The position numbers were made by a program, and so were the translations under genes. The notes beneath the pieces were generated by a model. The model saw only the letters and a program-made list of their open reading frames with translations. It had not been told where the DNA came from and did no database searches. 17,825 bases of DNA from UBA1413 sp964349885 (GTDB taxonomy: Bacteria > Bacteroidota > Bacteroidia > Bacteroidales > Prolixibacteraceae): contig CAYGIQ010000041.1 of NCBI GenBank assembly GCA_964349885.1, positions 1 through 17,825 on the forward strand, written 5' to 3'. This document shows, one piece after another, positions 7,832-14,996 of this stretch. Each line of letters starts with the position of its first letter. Position 1 is the first letter of the stretch.

Positions 7832-7865
7832 TTGTTTTCAAATAATTAACTAAATCGTATCTTTA
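7832..7865 (+). promoter_or_regulatory. Candidate promoter of the crp/fnr-methyltransferase-rluA unit
   Basis: A TTG (7832-7834) is followed 23 bp later by TATCTTTA (7858-7865), one base off TAnnTTTG. The start of transcription would be near 7872, 30 nt before the ATG at 7902. The spacing is at the long end, so this is tentative. Confidence 0.35.
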
Positions 7866-7901
7866 GCACCAATTGCAAAACCCTTCATAACCTGAGTAAA
7901 C

Positions 7902-8606
7902 ATGATGCGAGGATCGTTAAAAAAGCCACCCGAGTTTGAAACTGATTTGAGCGGATTTCAGCTGTTTAAGAAACTGACCGAAGAGGAATTTAACCGCTTA
8001 AACTTCGAAAAATCTTGCGCCTACTACAAGAAAGGAACCATTTTGTACCGCGAAGGGAGCAGGCTTACCGGGTTTTTCTGTGTTACCCGGGGGATTGTAA
8101 AAATCTTTAAGACCGGCATGGATGGCAAGGAGCAGATCATCCGATTTGCCAAAAAGGGTGAAATCATTGCCTACCGCTCCTTGTTGAGTCAGGAGTTGGC
8201 GTGTACAACAGCCAAAATTATAGAGGAGGCTGTTTTGTGCCATATTCCCTATCAAACCTTGCTGTACCTTATTCAACACAACTGGCAATTTTCGCACCAT
8301 ATGCTGCAAATCGTTTGCCGTGAGTTACGCGAAGCCAACGACTATATCACCGACATTGCGCAGAAGTCGGTTAGGGAAAGGCTCGCCGAAGTCCTGCTGT
8401 TGCTGAAGGACAGTTTTGACCTTGACCCACAAAACACCCTGCAGATTTCGCTTACCCGCGAAGAGCTGGCCAATACCGTAGGAACTGCGACCGAATCGGT
8501 AATCAGGTTGCTGTCGGAGTTTAGGCAAGACAAGCTTATTGAACTCGATGGCCGGAGGATTAAGTTCATCAACATTCCGGGATTGCAAAAAGTGGCCGGA
8601 ATATAA
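7902..8606 (+). CDS. Crp/Fnr-family transcriptional regulator
   Basis: A 234-aa DNA-binding regulator of the Crp/Fnr superfamily. Residues about 20-140 form the cyclic-nucleotide-binding-like beta barrel (KKGTILYREGSRLTGFF, VTRGIVKIFKTG). A long dimerisation helix follows, and then a C-terminal winged helix with LTREELANTVGTATESVIR as the recognition region. The cysteines are scattered and lack the N-terminal cluster spacing of oxygen-sensing Fnr, and I do not see the arginine/serine pattern of a clear cAMP pocket, so the effector is unknown. The ATG is followed at once by a second in-frame ATG, and either could be used. It begins a three-gene unit, with the methyltransferase starting 25 bp after its stop, and is transcribed divergently from the E1 gene. 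Confidence 0.88.
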   Translation: MMRGSLKKPPEFETDLSGFQLFKKLTEEEFNRLNFEKSCAYYKKGTILYREGSRLTGFFCVTRGIVKIFKTGMDGKEQIIRFAKKGEIIAYRSLLSQELACTTAKIIEEAVLCHIPYQTLLYLIQHNWQFSHHMLQIVCRELREANDYITDIAQKSVRERLAEVLLLLKDSFDLDPQNTLQISLTREELANTVGTATESVIRLLSEFRQDKLIELDGRRIKFINIPGLQKVAGI

Positions 8607-8631
8607 GCTCTCTCAACCCAAAGAAGCTGGC

Positions 8632-9423
8632 ATGCAGGAAAGGCATCTCGACCGCAAAATATACTTTAACGAACAGTTCATCACTACCACTAAATATGTA
8701 ATCCCTTATTTGGAAGAATACTTTTCGGCAGGAAAACATCGAAGGGTTATGGAGATAGGATGCGGAGAGGGAGGAAATTTGCTGCCTTTTCTCGATGCAG
8801 GATGCGATGTTACCGGAATCGACCTCTCTGCAGGCAAAATAGACAAGGCACGCATCTACTTTTCCGAGCATCCAAACCGAGGCAACCTCAAACTTATTTG
8901 CGACGATGTATACCAGCTGGATGATACAGCAGGCAGATTTGACCTGATTTTTCTGCGCGACGTCATCGAACACATTTATGACCAAGGGAAATTTCTTCAT
9001 TTTGTGCTGCGTTTTCTAAAGCCCGGTGGAGTAATCTTTTTTGCCTTTCCGCCCTGGCAGAATCCGTTTGGCGGACATCAGCAAATTTGCCGCAACCGAT
9101 TGCTATCGCACATGCCCTGGGTACATTTGCTGCCACGCTCAATCTACACCGCAATTCTCCAATTTGGAGGAGAAACCCAGGCTACCATCAATGCCCTGCT
9201 CGAAATCAGGGACACCCGCCTAACCATAGAACGATTTGAAACCCTTTTGCAACAGCAGCGGTATCGAATTTTACGCAAGTCGTATTATTTGATCAATCCC
9301 AATTACGAGGTGAAGTTTGGCCTAAAGCCACGTCTCGTTCCAGCTTTTCTAGGCAAAATTCCATGGCTTCGTAATTTCGTTACCACTACCGCATATTATT
9401 TGATCGATTTGCCCACAACCTAA
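8632..9423 (+). CDS. Class I SAM-dependent methyltransferase
   Basis: A 263-aa soluble protein with a complete Rossmann-type SAM-binding fold. Motif I is MEIGCGEGG at 40-48, the ribose-binding acidic segment is GIDLSAGKI, motif II/III is FDLIFLRDVIEH, and LKPGG lies near 130. The C-terminal half, starting around HQQICRNRLLSHMPW, is a longer extension that probably shapes the acceptor site. The reading frame is open back to a TTG at 8539 inside the upstream gene, but that would add 31 residues unlike the family; the ATG at 8632, 25 bp after the regulator stop, is a better start. It is followed 3 bp later by the pseudouridine synthase gene, so the two are co-transcribed. The substrate (small molecule, lipid or polysaccharide) cannot be deduced. 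Confidence 0.83.
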   Translation: MQERHLDRKIYFNEQFITTTKYVIPYLEEYFSAGKHRRVMEIGCGEGGNLLPFLDAGCDVTGIDLSAGKIDKARIYFSEHPNRGNLKLICDDVYQLDDTAGRFDLIFLRDVIEHIYDQGKFLHFVLRFLKPGGVIFFAFPPWQNPFGGHQQICRNRLLSHMPWVHLLPRSIYTAILQFGGETQATINALLEIRDTRLTIERFETLLQQQRYRILRKSYYLINPNYEVKFGLKPRLVPAFLGKIPWLRNFVTTTAYYLIDLPTT

Positions 9424-9426
9424 GGA

Positions 9427-10317
9427 ATGGAAGAGATTCAACAGCATTATGTACCTAGCGGCATTGTTCGGATAAGGCTTAGCAACTATGGTGCTGCCAT
9501 CTTTGATGGAATCTCCAGCCGGTCGGCATTCAAACGGGCCATCAAAAGGGGTGAAATCTTTGTTAACGGAATGGTTGCGGGTACTGGTACACTTGTAAAT
9601 TCTGGAATGGACATATCGTGGCATCAGCCCGATCGTACGCCAGCCAAAGCATACAGCTGCAAGGTAGAAGTTTTGTACGAAGACGACATTTTGGCCATAG
9701 TGAACAAACCAGCAGGATTGGTGGTAAGCGGCAATCGTTTCGACACTTTAGAGAATGCATTCAATGGCATTCTTCAACCATCGTTACAGCCCGATGCATT
9801 GAAGCAATTTCGTGCTGCACATCGACTCGATAAAGACACCTCGGGTTTACTGATAGTGGCTAAAACCAGCAGCAGCAGGCTACAACTCGGAGAAATGCTT
9901 GAACGCCGCGAAATCGATAAAACATATTTGGCAATAGTACTAGGGCAAACTCCAGAAGATGGGATCATCGACACGCCCATTGGTGGGAAAAATGCCGAAT
10001 CGAGATTCAGGCGCATCGAACTGAGGCCTTCGCTCATAAGTGGCTGGTTATCGCTTCTGGAATTAAAGGCAATTACTGGAAGGAATCATCAGCTGCGCAT
10101 TCATTTGTCGGAAATGGGATATCCAATTCTGGGCGACAAGTTGTATGGTGATCCCAGTTTTCTATTGCGGGGTAAAGGTCTGTTTTTGTTCGCCCAACAG
10201 CTCCATTTCAAACATCCCGTTTCTGGCGAACAAATTGACATGGTACTACCGGTTCCACGAAAATTCACCCGATTTCTCGATGGAGAAGAGAGCCGTTTTC
10301 GAAAATACTCCCCCTGA
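9427..10317 (+). CDS. RluA-family RNA pseudouridine synthase
   Basis: A 296-aa enzyme converting specific uridines in rRNA or tRNA to pseudouridine. The N-terminal S4-like RNA-binding domain spans about 30-65 (SRSAFKRAIKRGEIFVNG). The catalytic core contains NKPAGLVVSG, the signature HRLDKDTSGLLIVAKT with catalytic Asp135, and RNHQLRIHLSEMGYPILGD. The ATG lies 3 bp after the methyltransferase stop, and AGGA in the junction TAAGGAATG is a plausible though very close ribosome binding site, so translational coupling is likely. The gene ends 28 bp from the convergent small winged-helix gene, with no obvious terminator between. Which RluA subgroup and which target uridine remain undetermined. Confidence 0.9.
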   Translation: MEEIQQHYVPSGIVRIRLSNYGAAIFDGISSRSAFKRAIKRGEIFVNGMVAGTGTLVNSGMDISWHQPDRTPAKAYSCKVEVLYEDDILAIVNKPAGLVVSGNRFDTLENAFNGILQPSLQPDALKQFRAAHRLDKDTSGLLIVAKTSSSRLQLGEMLERREIDKTYLAIVLGQTPEDGIIDTPIGGKNAESRFRRIELRPSLISGWLSLLELKAITGRNHQLRIHLSEMGYPILGDKLYGDPSFLLRGKGLFLFAQQLHFKHPVSGEQIDMVLPVPRKFTRFLDGEESRFRKYSP

Positions 10318-10345
10318 ACAACGCCAATCCAATCAGTAAAAATTC

Positions 10346-10519
10346 CTATTTAGGCTCCCAGTAACAGACTTTTGGAGATACAATCTTACCTTCGGCCTTT
10401 AGGGCTTTCATAGCCTTATCCACCGCTTTTTTATCGAGACCCGCTGCATCGGCAATTTCACCTGCTTTTAAGGGTTTACCAGCCACTTTCATAGCCTCCA
10501 GAACTTTTTCGGTACTCAT
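10346..10519 (-). CDS. 57-residue winged-helix-like small protein
   Basis: A short, lysine- and alanine-rich frame encodes 57 residues from ATG to TAG. It starts MSTEKVLEAMKVAGKPLKAG and continues EIADAAGLDKKAVDKAMKAL, ending in CYWEPK. The pattern helix / KPLKAGEIADAAGLD (helix-turn-helix) / DKAMKALKAEGKIVSPK (recognition helix plus wing) matches the mini MarR/winged-helix fold found in very small bacterial DNA-binding proteins. It has no signal peptide or membrane segment. A -7 element lies about 48 nt upstream. It is convergent with the pseudouridine synthase gene and a lone gene by strand spacing. I recall similar stand-alone proteins annotated as transcriptional regulators, but DNA binding here is inferred from pattern only. 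Confidence 0.8.
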   Translation of the reverse strand: MSTEKVLEAMKVAGKPLKAGEIADAAGLDKKAVDKAMKALKAEGKIVSPKVCYWEPK

Positions 10520-10566
10520 AGCATACAGAATTTGGTTAACAGATACCTGGTTTTTGGTTGTTGAAG

Positions 10567-10574
10567 CAAAGCTA
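10567..10574 (-). promoter_or_regulatory. Candidate -7 element of the 57-residue winged-helix gene
   Basis: On the minus strand this reads TAGCTTTG, an exact TAnnTTTG match. It places a transcription start about 40 nt upstream of the ATG at 10519. There is no TTG at the expected -33 spacing. Confidence 0.4.
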
Positions 10575-10679
10575 TGGATTTTTAGCCAAGTCTGAAAGTT
10601 GAATTGACGTCATTCCCTATCCAGTCTCAGAAAGCAGATCCATCAGATTGCCTCCTCCCACAACACAAACCCATTGGGG

Positions 10680-11210
10680 CTATTTGTTCTCGCTTATGGT
10701 GCCGTTGATTCGGAAACTTCCTGAAGCATGGTTGCCACTGTAGGATTGGGGATCCATGCGGACATTTTCAAAGCGCACTTTTAGGGGATTCAGGCTTTCG
10801 AAATGAACCGTACCGGTAGAGGCTCTGTACATACTAATCTTAAAATCGGCCGATACATCGGTTATGGAAATTGCCGGATGACCGGAGGTTGCGTTGACAA
10901 TACAAAAACTACCAACCTTTACGCAACTATACATGCTGGCAGAGGCGCTGAAGATAAGCGAAACCGAGTTGGAAGCATCTGAAGATAGCGCCAACGTATA
11001 GACCCCACCACTGCCGTCGCTCTTCTCAACCAAATTTTTCATCACCATCTTTCCGTTGGGCAACCGTCCAACCGGCACCAGGTCGGTACGTTCAGAAATC
11101 GTAATTACGCCATAACTGCCCGCTCCGGAATCGAGATTTATCAAGTCGCATCCCGAAAATAGAGACATCATAAAAAAGGTAAGCAAAGAAACTGTAAAGA
11201 TTTTGCGCAT
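10680..11210 (-). CDS. Unrecognised beta-rich lipoprotein
   Basis: A 176-aa protein of unknown function. MRKIFTVSLLTFFMMSLFSG followed by Cys21 is a lipoprotein signal peptide with lipobox LFSGC, so it is exported and membrane-anchored. The mature part is short and rich in Ser, Gly and alternating hydrophobic residues (YTLALSSDASNSVSLIFSAS), consistent with an all-beta fold. It contains two further cysteines close together (YSC...SFC) that could pair once exported. I recognise no catalytic motif. It starts at an ATG with no clear ribosome binding site; the leader carries alternative hairpins (separate entry). It is monocistronic on the minus strand, with 160 bp before the next gene. It could be a surface or adhesion-related protein, but nothing shows this directly. 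Confidence 0.75.
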   Translation of the reverse strand: MRKIFTVSLLTFFMMSLFSGCDLINLDSGAGSYGVITISERTDLVPVGRLPNGKMVMKNLVEKSDGSGGVYTLALSSDASNSVSLIFSASASMYSCVKVGSFCIVNATSGHPAISITDVSADFKISMYRASTGTVHFESLNPLKVRFENVRMDPQSYSGNHASGSFRINGTISENK

Positions 11211-11236
11211 CGTCCAAGAATTTAATTTAATGATTC

Positions 11237-11260
11237 GGGGAGTTTCTCCTTGTTGGAGAA
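11237..11260 (-). promoter_or_regulatory. Mutually exclusive hairpins in the lipoprotein leader
   Basis: Read on the minus strand, TTCTCC (11255-11260) can pair with GGAGAA (11244-11249) across a 5-nt loop. The GGAG of the same second arm can instead pair with the following CTCC (11239-11242). The segment lies about 27-50 nt upstream of the ATG at 11210. It may be a simple hairpin or chance. Confidence 0.3.
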
Positions 11261-11613
11261 CATATTACCCGGTACTTTCAATTTGTAAATTAAATAAAAG
11301 CGTTGAAAATGGAGTCTCAAATGGTCAAAATACAAATCGACATATGCCTGTTTATGAGCTATTTATAATATATGTACCAAATAGGAGTCATCCTCCGCAT
11401 GATTCAGCAGCATCTTGTACTTCGTAGCCTTGTTATACCGTCGTCCACCTCTTTATTTTAAAATGAGAATTTTGACTTTGCGCATCGCCTGAAAAGAAGG
11501 TCCCAATGCACTGAATGGGCCAATCGAAAACCACAGTAGGGTGTGCTTCCATTTTTGTTATATTTAGCCTCATCGCAGGGGCTCACTCCGATAACGGCCT
11601 TTTTTAGTCCCAC

Positions 11614-11621
11614 TAAATTTG
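11614..11621 (+). promoter_or_regulatory. Candidate -7 element of the BNR propeller gene
   Basis: TAAATTTG is an exact TAnnTTTG match 16 bp before the ATG at 11638, giving a very short leader of about 10-16 nt. There is no TTG at -33 spacing, so the promoter may be weak or activator-dependent. Confidence 0.35.
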
Positions 11622-11637
11622 TAGTTTTTAATTCACC

Positions 11638-12813
11638 ATGTTCATGAATAAGCATTCTAAATTTCTTTGGTATCTACTGCCATTCCTGCCCTTGTTTATA
11701 AGCGTTCACGAGAGTCGCGCACAAGCTATAGAAGAGCCTGTGAGGCACGGTGTACTCTATTCCAGCGAGGGTCGGTTTGCGGGCTGGCCTGCCAACCACG
11801 GCATCTGGGTTTGGGAAAACGAAATCCTTGTAGGCTTCGTCGAAGCCGAGCACATGGATCGATCGGGACATACGTACAATGCCGAAACTGCCCGAAACAA
11901 ATATGGTCGAAGTTTCGATGGGGGCGAAACCTGGACCCTATCCGATGCCTATGATTTAGGACAAACCGGCCGTGGATACGACAATGCCATAGCGATAGAC
12001 AAAGCAGAGACGCCCCGTGTCCTCGCCCGTCCAATGGGTGATTTTTCGCAGCCGGGATTTCTCTTTACTTTGCTGCGCCACGACAACAGTTTTGGACCTT
12101 CGCACTTTTACCATTCAGGCAACAAAGGTCACCAATGGCATGGGCCCTATATTTTACCCAACCTTCAGACCGATGGGATTGCCTCCCGCACCGACTATCT
12201 CATCGACGGGCCGCAAGAAATGAGTCTGTTTTTTACGGCAGCAAAATCGAACAAACGCGAAGGCCGGATTGGATTGATGCGCACCTTTAACGGTGGAATA
12301 GACTGGCAATGGGTCTCATGGATTGGATCCGAACCGGAGGGTTTTGATATTATGTCGTCGTCGATCCGGCTTTCGGAAACTGAAATTCTTACCATAATCC
12401 GAAGCAGAACAGCCGAACGTCATGATTATTTATCGGCTTACAGCACCGCCGATAACGGAACAACTTGGGAGCGTTTGCGCAACCCGGTTGAGGATACCGG
12501 ACAAGGGGGATCCCCTCCAGCACTGCTAAAAATGGCCGATGGCCGATTGGCTCTGGCCTATATTTACCGCAGTGAATATGGTTCTAGGGTGAATCTTCGC
12601 TTCAGCAATGATGAAGGCAGAAGCTGGAGTCCGGAAATTGTAGTACGCTGCAGCGATGGTGCGACCCGAGATGCCGGATATCCCCGAATGGTTCAGCGTG
12701 CCGATGGCAAACTGGTAATTGTATATTATTGGAACCATGCGCGGAAAAAAGGAGCACTCCCCTACCGGTATATCGCAACCACCATTGTTGACACCTCTGA
12801 ATGGTTACAGTAA
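11638..12813 (+). CDS. Secreted sialidase-type BNR-repeat propeller protein
   Basis: A 391-aa exported protein predicted to form a sialidase-like beta-propeller acting on glycans. The signal peptide runs to about residue 30 (hydrophobic LWYLLPFLPLFISV, then SRAQA) and has no lipobox, so the protein is periplasmic or secreted. Five Asp-box or Asp-box-like motifs recur every 53-68 residues: SFDGGETW (92), SGNKGHQW (160), TFNGGIDW (216), TADNGTTW (270) and SNDEGRSW (323). This regular spacing is strong evidence of propeller blades. The N-terminal segment RFAGWPANHGIWVW is one I associate with BNR proteins of Bacteroidota and Planctomycetes. A second ATG two codons downstream (11644) is an equally good start. 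It differs from the propeller at the left window edge, which is a lipoprotein with a different opening. It is convergent with the ThuA gene. The substrate is unknown. Confidence 0.83.
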   Translation: MFMNKHSKFLWYLLPFLPLFISVHESRAQAIEEPVRHGVLYSSEGRFAGWPANHGIWVWENEILVGFVEAEHMDRSGHTYNAETARNKYGRSFDGGETWTLSDAYDLGQTGRGYDNAIAIDKAETPRVLARPMGDFSQPGFLFTLLRHDNSFGPSHFYHSGNKGHQWHGPYILPNLQTDGIASRTDYLIDGPQEMSLFFTAAKSNKREGRIGLMRTFNGGIDWQWVSWIGSEPEGFDIMSSSIRLSETEILTIIRSRTAERHDYLSAYSTADNGTTWERLRNPVEDTGQGGSPPALLKMADGRLALAYIYRSEYGSRVNLRFSNDEGRSWSPEIVVRCSDGATRDAGYPRMVQRADGKLVIVYYWNHARKKGALPYRYIATTIVDTSEWLQ

Positions 12814-12867
12814 ATGGGGTAGGAAAACCTTTTCTTGCAAAACCCTTTAAAAAACTTTACATGCCAA

Positions 12868-13659
12868 CTAACGGGTCGGGTAAACCGGACTAACCAAAGG
12901 CACCGTGGGTTCATACTTACTGCCACTCGCCCAACGAACTCCCCGGGTAAAGATTTGCCAAGCCTCCGGGATTCGGAGTTCGGCCGGATCGTGGCCAATG
13001 CTCAGATAAAAAACCCGGCCTTTGCCATAGTACTTCTTCCAGACAACTGGTACAACAGCACCCTCGATCCAGCTGTCGTGTTGGCCGCTGAAGGTTGTAG
13101 TTGCCAAAACCTTTGCATTGGGATCGACGTGCATATAATATTGTTCCGATTTTATGGGAAAGCCCCGAAGGCCCGCAGTGATAGGATCTTCGGTATTGGT
13201 AATCTCCACTCTGTAATCGATTACCCCTCCGGGATGAGATACCCACTGACCTCCAACCATATATTGGTACTCGGTATTGTCGCGGAACGAATCGGCCAGT
13301 CCGCCATGAATCCCCGCAATGCCTACGCCTGATTTAACGGCCTCAAGCAGACTCTTCTCCTGTTCCCGGGTAATCTTGCCCATGGTCCACATCTGAATGA
13401 TGAGATCGACCGATTGCATGATGTCGGGATTGGTGTACACCCCCAGTGAATCCGAAATGATTAACTCTGTGCTCCCCTGCAGCCACTCTTCAACAATCTC
13501 TTTGAAAAGTTCAGGTTTGTGGCCATCCCAACCACCCCAGACCAGCAGGACCCGCCGACCTTCAATCGAGGGCAAACCATCGGCCCTTACACTTTGCGAC
13601 AGAACAATCAGAGCTAGGAACATAAACGTGGCTGAGAAAAGCTGACAGATTCGTTTCAT
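12868..13659 (-). CDS. Secreted ThuA-domain protein
   Basis: A 263-aa protein of the ThuA (trehalose utilization A-like) family, which has a class-I glutamine-amidotransferase-like fold and is tied to metabolism of keto-derivatives of disaccharides. The signal peptide MKRICQLFSATFMFLALIVL ends at about SVRA (residue 26). Family landmarks follow: VLLVWGGWDGHKPELF, GIAGIHGG at 113-120, GGQWVSHPGG near 136-145, and GKGRVFYLSIGHDP near 212-225. The frame is open 39 codons upstream to 13776, but only the start at 13659 gives a proper signal peptide. A -7 element lies about 50 nt upstream. It follows the Gfo/Idh/MocA oxidoreductase on the same strand, an association that recalls thuAB of rhizobia, although the 312-bp gap and own promoter suggest separate transcription. 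The enzymatic activity of ThuA proteins is poorly defined. Confidence 0.82.
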   Translation of the reverse strand: MKRICQLFSATFMFLALIVLSQSVRADGLPSIEGRRVLLVWGGWDGHKPELFKEIVEEWLQGSTELIISDSLGVYTNPDIMQSVDLIIQMWTMGKITREQEKSLLEAVKSGVGIAGIHGGLADSFRDNTEYQYMVGGQWVSHPGGVIDYRVEITNTEDPITAGLRGFPIKSEQYYMHVDPNAKVLATTTFSGQHDSWIEGAVVPVVWKKYYGKGRVFYLSIGHDPAELRIPEAWQIFTRGVRWASGSKYEPTVPLVSPVYPTR

Positions 13660-13971
13660 GGTATAGAATTTTAGGTTTACAGCATTCTGATGGCGTTCCA
13701 ATGCAAACAAATGTACACTATTTTTCTTTCGAAGGGTTTGGTCAGATGTATCAACTACCCAATTTTGGTGACCCAAAATAGTGGTTGCTGCAAAATACCT
13801 TTCCTAAAAGTTCCACATGAGATATCAGTTGGCGGCAAGCGAAAGCTTAAACCCTATTTTTCAATAAAACCCACCTACAAGCAACACACAGTCAAAGGTA
13901 TAGCGCCTATAGAAGCCTTGATACCAAAGCCTCGGAGCCGGCGTTTAAACATCCAAACTTCGAGATATCCT
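13660..13971. other. Intergenic region between the ThuA and oxidoreductase genes
   Basis: These 312 bp hold the -7 element of the ThuA gene near the left end. I see no terminator with a T tract after the oxidoreductase stop. A plus-strand frame (13690-14058) runs into the antisense of the oxidoreductase gene and looks like a shadow. Confidence 0.5.
13708..13715 (-). promoter_or_regulatory. Candidate -7 element of the ThuA-domain gene
   Basis: The minus strand reads TACATTTG, an exact TAnnTTTG match, about 48 bp before the ATG at 13659. It supports the shorter start and suggests that the gene can be transcribed independently of its upstream neighbours. No TTG is found at -33 spacing. Confidence 0.4.
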
Positions 13972-14967
13972 TCACATATGTTTGTAACAGATTTTAATGG
14001 TTTCAAGTGCCGACTCAGGGGTGCAAAGCTCCGCAGAGTTACCACTTACCAGCATTGAGGCAAAATAGCGCATTTCGTCTGAGAAGCCCTGGTTGGCATC
14101 GCCAGCTGAAACCAGCATTATTTCCTCATCAGTGGCCACTTTTATGTATTCAGGATCGCGGGTTGAATAGACCAGACTTGCCTTTTTAAACCTAGCAGAG
14201 AAACCTGCCTCAAACGGATAGTTGGTATGGAAAAGATTACCCCCTTCGATTTTCACCTGCAATGGGCTGTTGTTATACCGCCACACTGCGCTTACATAGT
14301 CGTGGTTGCTTAACTTACCCGGAATGGTTATGCTGCTTATGGTATTGGGCACACCACATACCCAATGTGCATAATCGATGTCGTGAATAATCAGATCGAA
14401 CAATGCACCCCCTGAGGAACCAAAATCGTCTTGTTTGCTTTTCCACTCACCCCAAGCTGGCAGTCCAGAAAAGCGCGAGAGCGACAAGAACTGCAGTTCG
14501 CCCAACTCCCCCGAATCGATGTAGTGTTTTAGCCTCAGATATGCTGGAAGAAACCTGACCACATGGCCAATCATGAGTCGAGTGCCTTTGGCCCGAGCCA
14601 GATCAATAAGCGCTTCACCCTTTGAAACGTCGAGAACAAAAGGTTTTTCGAGAAATACATGAAGCCCTGCCTCGAGCGCCTGCTTGGCAAGTGCATAATG
14701 CAAACTGGTATGGACCGACAATACCACGGCATCGAGTTCTTCTTCCTGCAAACAAACTGAAAGATCGGAATAGCGCCTGATGGATTCAAGCCAATCTGGC
14801 TCGATTGTTCCAACAGAAAAATTACCTTTCAGTTGCTTTAGATTTTGGAATATGTCGTGATGGTTTTTATCGACAATGGCAACCAACTCAAGGTCGTTGT
14901 TTTTCAAGATATTGATGGTGTGGGTTTGTCCCATAAATCCAAAACCCACTACAGCAATTCGTTTCAT
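13972..14967 (-). CDS. Gfo/Idh/MocA-family NAD(P)-dependent oxidoreductase
   Basis: A 331-aa cytosolic dehydrogenase of the glucose-fructose oxidoreductase / inositol dehydrogenase family, which oxidises or reduces sugar hydroxyl groups. The Rossmann dinucleotide motif GFGFMG is at 8-13 after MKRIAVV. EKP at 107-109 carries the conserved lysine. The substrate-domain motif DLIIHDIDYAHW at 191-202 supplies the usual histidine and aspartate. There is no signal peptide. An alternative ATG at 14997 overlaps the upstream hexosaminidase stop as TAATG and would add MCSANITKRT; it suggests translational coupling, but the shorter start fits the fold better. Being directly downstream of a GH20 gene suggests that its substrate derives from an N-acetylhexosamine-containing glycan. 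The exact sugar and the oxidised position are unknown. Confidence 0.87.
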   Translation of the reverse strand: MKRIAVVGFGFMGQTHTINILKNNDLELVAIVDKNHHDIFQNLKQLKGNFSVGTIEPDWLESIRRYSDLSVCLQEEELDAVVLSVHTSLHYALAKQALEAGLHVFLEKPFVLDVSKGEALIDLARAKGTRLMIGHVVRFLPAYLRLKHYIDSGELGELQFLSLSRFSGLPAWGEWKSKQDDFGSSGGALFDLIIHDIDYAHWVCGVPNTISSITIPGKLSNHDYVSAVWRYNNSPLQVKIEGGNLFHTNYPFEAGFSARFKKASLVYSTRDPEYIKVATDEEIMLVSAGDANQGFSDEMRYFASMLVSGNSAELCTPESALETIKICYKHM

Positions 14968-14996
14968 GGTTCGCTTTGTAATATTGGCACTACACA

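Larger units (their letters stand above)
11211..11637. other. Divergent AT-rich intergenic region
   Basis: This 427-bp stretch lies between the leftward lipoprotein and the rightward BNR propeller gene. It holds the lipoprotein leader hairpins near 11237-11260 and a -7 element for the propeller gene at 11614-11621. The middle (about 11270-11560) shows no gene or clear motif. The minus-strand frame at 11458-11655 runs into the next gene and has no protein-like features. Confidence 0.55.

Noticed and set aside
12814..12867. Possible terminator between the convergent propeller and ThuA genes
   Set aside because: The complementary segments (GGAAAA and TTTTC) are too close and weak to form a stable stem, with no clear T tract.
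13690..14058. 122-codon plus-strand frame between the ThuA and oxidoreductase genes
   Set aside because: Its second half is antisense to the well-supported oxidoreductase gene, and the first half has no protein-like pattern.
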